This document shows, one piece after another, positions 61,035-64,000 of a DNA stretch of 64,000 bases (positions within the stretch are counted from its first letter, which is position 1; each line of letters opens with the position of its first letter). The position numbers were made by a program, and so were the translations under genes. The stretch comes from Kineococcus mangrovi (GTDB lineage Bacteria > Actinomycetota > Actinomycetes > Actinomycetales > Kineococcaceae): the NCBI RefSeq assembly GCF_041320705.1, contig NZ_JBGGTQ010000001.1, forward strand, positions 434,001 to 498,000, in the 5' to 3' direction. The notes below the pieces were generated by a model. It was not told the DNA's origin and ran no database searches. It worked only from the letters and a program-made list of their open reading frames with translations.

Positions 61035-61388
61035 TCAGCGGCGTGTCCAGTTCCGCTGGACGAGCCGGTCGACCTCGCGCTGGTCCCCGCCGTCCTGGGC
61101 CGCCGTGCCGCTCCGGCGCAGGTCGCCCAGCAGCGCGCTCGCCAGGTCGTACAACTTGACGTTGTGCGTCTGGGAAACCTCGGACAGCTGCCGGAACGCG
61201 GCGTCCTCGTCGCAGCGGGTGAGGGCCATGATCGCGCCCTTGGCCATGTCGATGACCGGTCGGCGGGTCAGCGCCGTGCGCAGCTGCGCCAGCTCGGCGC
61301 GCAGCGCGCCGACGTCCGTGTCGGTGGAGCGCTCACGCCCGGTGTCGAGGGTGCCCAGCTCCGCGACCCGCCCGTCCTCGTCGTGCAT
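61035..61388 (-). CDS. ANTAR-domain protein
   Basis: 117 residues. The RNA-binding ANTAR motif spans about 40-95: LRTALTRRPVIDMAKGAIMAL, then CDEDAAFRQLSEVSQTHNVKLYDLA. ANTAR proteins bind paired hexaloop hairpins in mRNA leaders and act as antiterminators. No GAF or receiver domain is attached. ATG 61388 has CCGGAGG upstream, though at a long spacing of about 13 bases. Confidence 0.82.
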   Translation of the reverse strand: MHDEDGRVAELGTLDTGRERSTDTDVGALRAELAQLRTALTRRPVIDMAKGAIMALTRCDEDAAFRQLSEVSQTHNVKLYDLASALLGDLRRSGTAAQDGGDQREVDRLVQRNWTRR

Positions 61389-61483
61389 CCTCGTCGCGTC
61401 CTCCGGTGCAGGCGGCCCCCCGACCGGTCGGCGGGAGGCGGTTCGCGCAGCGAGGTCTGGGCGGAGCGGAACCGACGAGGATC

Positions 61484-62560
61484 CTACGACGAACCGGGCT
61501 GCTGCACGTGCGGCCCCAGCAGGCTCAGGTCGGCCGGGGACAACCGCTCGGCCGCGGTCGCGGCCTGGTGCCAGTGCGGGTAGCGCAGCGGGACGGCGCT
61601 CACGTCGTCGAGGCGGCGGCGCTCGTCCTCGGTCAGCACGAGGTCGGCCGCCGCGAGGTTGTCGCGCAGCTGCTCGTCGGTGCGGGCGCCGACGACGAGG
61701 GACGTCACCCCGGGTCGGCCCAGGAGCCAGGCGAGCGCGACCTGCGCCGCCGAGACCCCGTGCGCCTCCCCCGTCCGCACCAGCTCCTCGACGATGTCGA
61801 ACAGCGCGTCCTCGTCGTGGACGGGTGGTTCGGACCACTCCCCCAGGTGCCGCGAGCCCTCGGGCGCGGACGCGTCGCGGCGGTACTTGCCCGAGAGCAG
61901 ACCGCCGGCCAGCGGGCTCCACACGAGGATCCCGAGGTCCTGGTCCAGGCTCAGCGGCACGAGTTCGGACTCGGCGTCCCGGGCCTGCAGCGTGTAGTGG
62001 ATCTGCTGGGAGACGTACCGCTGGTACCCGTGGGCGTCGGAGGTGGCCAGGGCCTTCATCAACTGCCAGCCGCAGTGGTTCGACACCCCGACGTAGCGGA
62101 CCTTGCCCGAGCGGACGAGGGTGTCGAGCGCCTCGAGGGTCTCCTCCAGCGGGGTCTGCCCGTCCCACTCGTGGATCTGGTACAGGTCGACGTGGTCGGT
62201 CCGCAGGCGGCGCAGGCTGCGCTCGACCGACCGGACCAGGTGGTGGCGCGAGGCGCCCCCGTCGTTGGGTCCGGGACCGACGACCATCCGTGCCTTCGTG
62301 GCGACGAGGACGTCGTCGCGGCGGGACCCCACCCCCTCGAGCACCTCGCCGGTGATCTCCTCGCTGAGCCCGTCCGAGTAGGCGTCGGCGGTGTCGAGGA
62401 GGTTCACGCCGGCGTCGAGCGCGATCTCGACCTGTCGGCGCGCCTGCGCCACGTCGGTGTTCCCCACGGCGGCGAAGACGCCCTTGCCGCCGAACGTCAT
62501 CGTCCCCAGGGTGATCGTCGAGACGCGCAGCCCCGACCGTCCGAGTCGTCGGTACTCCAT
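61484..62560 (-). CDS. Aldo/keto reductase
   Basis: 358-residue NADPH-dependent reductase (AKR TIM barrel). MEYRRLGRSGLRVSTITLGTM at the start, active-site Asp and Tyr in NLLDTADAYSDGLSEE near 53, Lys in VLVATKARMVVG near 85, and DLYQIHEWDG near 125 with His. The NADP site includes GVTSLVVGART near 290. Substrate unknown. ATG 62560 has no SD and a TAGCCT hexamer 6 bases upstream. The first three bases of that hexamer are the stop of the LGFP gene. Confidence 0.9.
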   Translation of the reverse strand: MEYRRLGRSGLRVSTITLGTMTFGGKGVFAAVGNTDVAQARRQVEIALDAGVNLLDTADAYSDGLSEEITGEVLEGVGSRRDDVLVATKARMVVGPGPNDGGASRHHLVRSVERSLRRLRTDHVDLYQIHEWDGQTPLEETLEALDTLVRSGKVRYVGVSNHCGWQLMKALATSDAHGYQRYVSQQIHYTLQARDAESELVPLSLDQDLGILVWSPLAGGLLSGKYRRDASAPEGSRHLGEWSEPPVHDEDALFDIVEELVRTGEAHGVSAAQVALAWLLGRPGVTSLVVGARTDEQLRDNLAAADLVLTEDERRRLDDVSAVPLRYPHWHQAATAAERLSPADLSLLGPHVQQPGSS

Positions 62561-62566
62561 CCCCGG

Positions 62567-62572
62567 AGGCTA
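62567..62572 (-). promoter_or_regulatory. -10 hexamer overlapping a stop codon
   Basis: TAGCCT (minus): its TAG is the stop of the CAP/LGFP gene, and ATG 62560 follows 6 bases later. Same arrangement as at 18650 and 41257. Confidence 0.6.
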
Positions 62573-64000
62573 GCGCGCGCGCCGGGTCCGTTCCACGGAG
62601 AGGGTGCGGACCTGCGCGGTCCCGCTGCGGACGCTGACCTGCCCGCCCTGGAAGTCCTGCACCAGCGCGCCACCGCTGACGCGGACGTCGGAGACGGGGT
62701 AGCCGAGGGTCCCGCCCTCCCAGCCGCGCGCGGCCCACGCGTCGCGGACCGCGGCCGGGACGGCGTGCGTGCCCGCGGCCGGGGAGGAGTACACCGAGCC
62801 GCCGGTGAAGTGCTGCCCGCCGCCACCCCCGACGAGCCCGCCGAACCACCCCGAGCTCGGGTAGCCCAGGCCCCCGCCCTCCCAGCCCTGCGCGGCCCAG
62901 GCGTCCCGGACGGCGCCGGCGACGACGTGCGTGCCGGCGGGGCCGGCGTACACCGAGCCGTTCTGGAAGTGCGCGAAGGAGCCCGCGGGCAGCGCGGCCG
63001 ACGTGGTCGTGGGGAAGCCGAGCGCCCCGGTCTCCCAGCCGGTCGCGCCGTACCCGGCGAGCACCGCGCCGCCGAGGGCCTGCGCCCCGGTGGCCGCCGA
63101 CCAGTAGACGGTCCCGCCCTGGAACCGCTGCGCGACCCCGCCCCGGACGCCGAACTCGGCGCCCGTGGGGTACCCCAGCCAGCCGTTCTCCCAGCCGAGG
63201 GCGGCCCAGCGCTCACGGATGGCGCCGCGCACCGCGGCCGCTCCCGACGCCGCGCTCCAGTACACCGACCCGCCGGCGAAGTGCTGGCCGTAACCGCCGC
63301 CGCGCAGCGGGCCGAGCTCGCGTCCCACCGGCAGGCCGAGGTAGCCGCCGTTCGCGCCCGCCGCGGTGTAGGTCTGCAGGATCGCGCCCTTGACGGGGAC
63401 ACCGGCGTAGCTGCGCGAGCCGTCGGGGTTCTGCGCCACCAGCGGCGTGCGGCGCGGGGAGCCGAAGTCGGCCACCCAGTAGGAGCGCCAGACGGTCCGG
63501 CCGCGGGAGAACAGCGTCGTGTAGACGAGCCCGATGCCGACGGCGGTGTACTGCGGGTCCTGCAGCACGGCGCGGTGCGGGTCGGACTTCATCCAGGTGT
63601 CGACGGCGAGGTCGCCGTTCTCCAGGCCGCGGGTGTCGGCGTTGCCCATGTCGGCGGTCGCGACGATCTCGCCCCACCGGGGGAAGTCGGACAGCAGCCT
63701 GCCGAGGTCCGGGTTGTGCTTCATGCCGTCGCCCTGGCCGAGCACGTCGGCCCAGTCCTGGGCGACGGTCGCCAGCGTGGGGTCCAGCGTCAGCGCCGGG
63801 GCCCCGACGGCCGCGCGCTCGCGGTTGAGGCCGTCGAAGATCTGCTGCTGCTGGGTCGGCGCCGGGACGACCGGCTGCAGCACCTGGACGGGTCCGGCCG
63901 CGGCGGCGGGCGCGGCGGTCGCCACGTCGACGGCCACGCCTGCGCACGGCAGCGCCACGAGGGCGGCGAGCACGGGCGCCAGCACGGGGGCGAGCCGGGA
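62570..64000 (-). CDS. Secreted CAP-domain protein with five LGFP repeats (N-terminus beyond the window)
   Basis: The frame is open to base 64000; GTG 63985 is a possible but uncertain start. A hydrophobic signal-like stretch (APVLAALVALPCAGVAVDVA) precedes a CAP/SCP-like domain: IFDGLNRERAAVGAPALTLD, DGMKHNPDLG, RWGEIVATAD and KSDPHRAVLQDPQYTAVGIG. Five LGFP repeats of about 50 residues follow (cores GGYLGLPVG, NGWLGYPTG, TGALGFPTT, GGGLGYPSS and GGTLGYPVS). LGFP repeats are thought to bind cell-wall arabinogalactan or peptidoglycan. The product is probably an exported wall protein. Partial because of the window edge. Confidence 0.85.
   Translation of the reverse strand, partial: SRLAPVLAPVLAALVALPCAGVAVDVATAAPAAAAGPVQVLQPVVPAPTQQQQIFDGLNRERAAVGAPALTLDPTLATVAQDWADVLGQGDGMKHNPDLGRLLSDFPRWGEIVATADMGNADTRGLENGDLAVDTWMKSDPHRAVLQDPQYTAVGIGLVYTTLFSRGRTVWRSYWVADFGSPRRTPLVAQNPDGSRSYAGVPVKGAILQTYTAAGANGGYLGLPVGRELGPLRGGGYGQHFAGGSVYWSAASGAAAVRGAIRERWAALGWENGWLGYPTGAEFGVRGGVAQRFQGGTVYWSAATGAQALGGAVLAGYGATGWETGALGFPTTTSAALPAGSFAHFQNGSVYAGPAGTHVVAGAVRDAWAAQGWEGGGLGYPSSGWFGGLVGGGGGQHFTGGSVYSSPAAGTHAVPAAVRDAWAARGWEGGTLGYPVSDVRVSGGALVQDFQGGQVSVRSGTAQVRTLSVERTRRAR

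Noticed and set aside
1-64000. tRNA, rRNA, CRISPR, insertion sequence or prophage
   Set aside because: No tRNA consensus, no regularly spaced repeats, no transposase or integrase motifs and no terminal inverted repeats were found by reading.

Overview
The window is chromosomal DNA of a high-GC Gram-positive bacterium (Actinomycetota). The signs are very high GC with strong G/C at third codon positions, very frequent GTG starts, F420/deazaflavin-type and ergothioneine-type genes, an ANTAR protein, an actinobacterial recC-recB-recD cluster, and many genes that look leaderless. The gene mix resembles Kineococcus or another Kineosporiaceae member, but the genus is inference. No tRNA, rRNA, insertion sequence, prophage or CRISPR array was seen. 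Genes are packed tightly, with many GTGA/ATGA-type overlaps.

Layout. 1-1754: minus-strand cluster of two paralogous alpha/beta hydrolases and the N-terminus of a secreted trypsin-like protease. 1755-2615: the only long gene-free stretch, with a palindrome, a tandem repeat and a promoter. 2616-5486: large LuxR-family (LAL) regulator. 5630-9570: SNF2 helicase coupled to a SWIM zinc-finger protein. 9555-11224: class I glutamine amidotransferase and a secreted CARDB protein. 11344-15569: glpF-glpK-glpD operon with a canonical promoter and an upstream palindrome. 15769-21810: EAL/degenerate-GGDEF protein, MFS transporter, short-chain dehydrogenase, GAF-SpoIIE-HATPase regulator and a PAS protein. 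21890-26714: AGPS-like flavoprotein, aroQ, tag, a PhnB-type VOC protein and type II NADH dehydrogenase. 26723-35922: TOPRIM protein facing the recC-recB-recD operon.

35987-41244: flavin-dependent monooxygenase, ThrE-type exporter, small secreted protein, P-loop kinase, histidine phosphatase, a hypothetical protein and a deazaflavin-dependent oxidoreductase. 41255-43904: mntR-rbsK-Gfo/Idh operon. 44030-48759: small membrane protein, EgtE-like lyase, YtxH-like protein, pyruvate-oxidase-like TPP enzyme, and an iron-siderophore binding lipoprotein under an iron box. 48711-50890: sigma factor-ogt-DUF1697-DUF6328 cassette. 50979-52096: VOC protein and AAA ATPase. 52206-58537: a sugar ABC uptake operon (binding protein, two permeases, ThuA, dehydrogenase) diverging from its probable LacI regulator, with two operators. 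58601-60545: heme oxygenase, a frameshifted DUF4037 gene and a hypothetical. 60710-64000: small Thr-rich protein, ANTAR protein, aldo/keto reductase and a secreted CAP/LGFP-repeat protein running off the window.

The most striking structural signal is a TANNNT hexamer, usually exactly 6 bases before a start codon, at many genes. This implies leaderless mRNAs. At three junctions (18650, 41257, 62572) the TAG stop codon of the upstream gene forms the first three bases of that hexamer. Other points of note are an iron box covering such a -10, a MntR-type regulator coupled to a ribokinase, and a DUF4037 gene apparently broken by a short repeat-mediated deletion.
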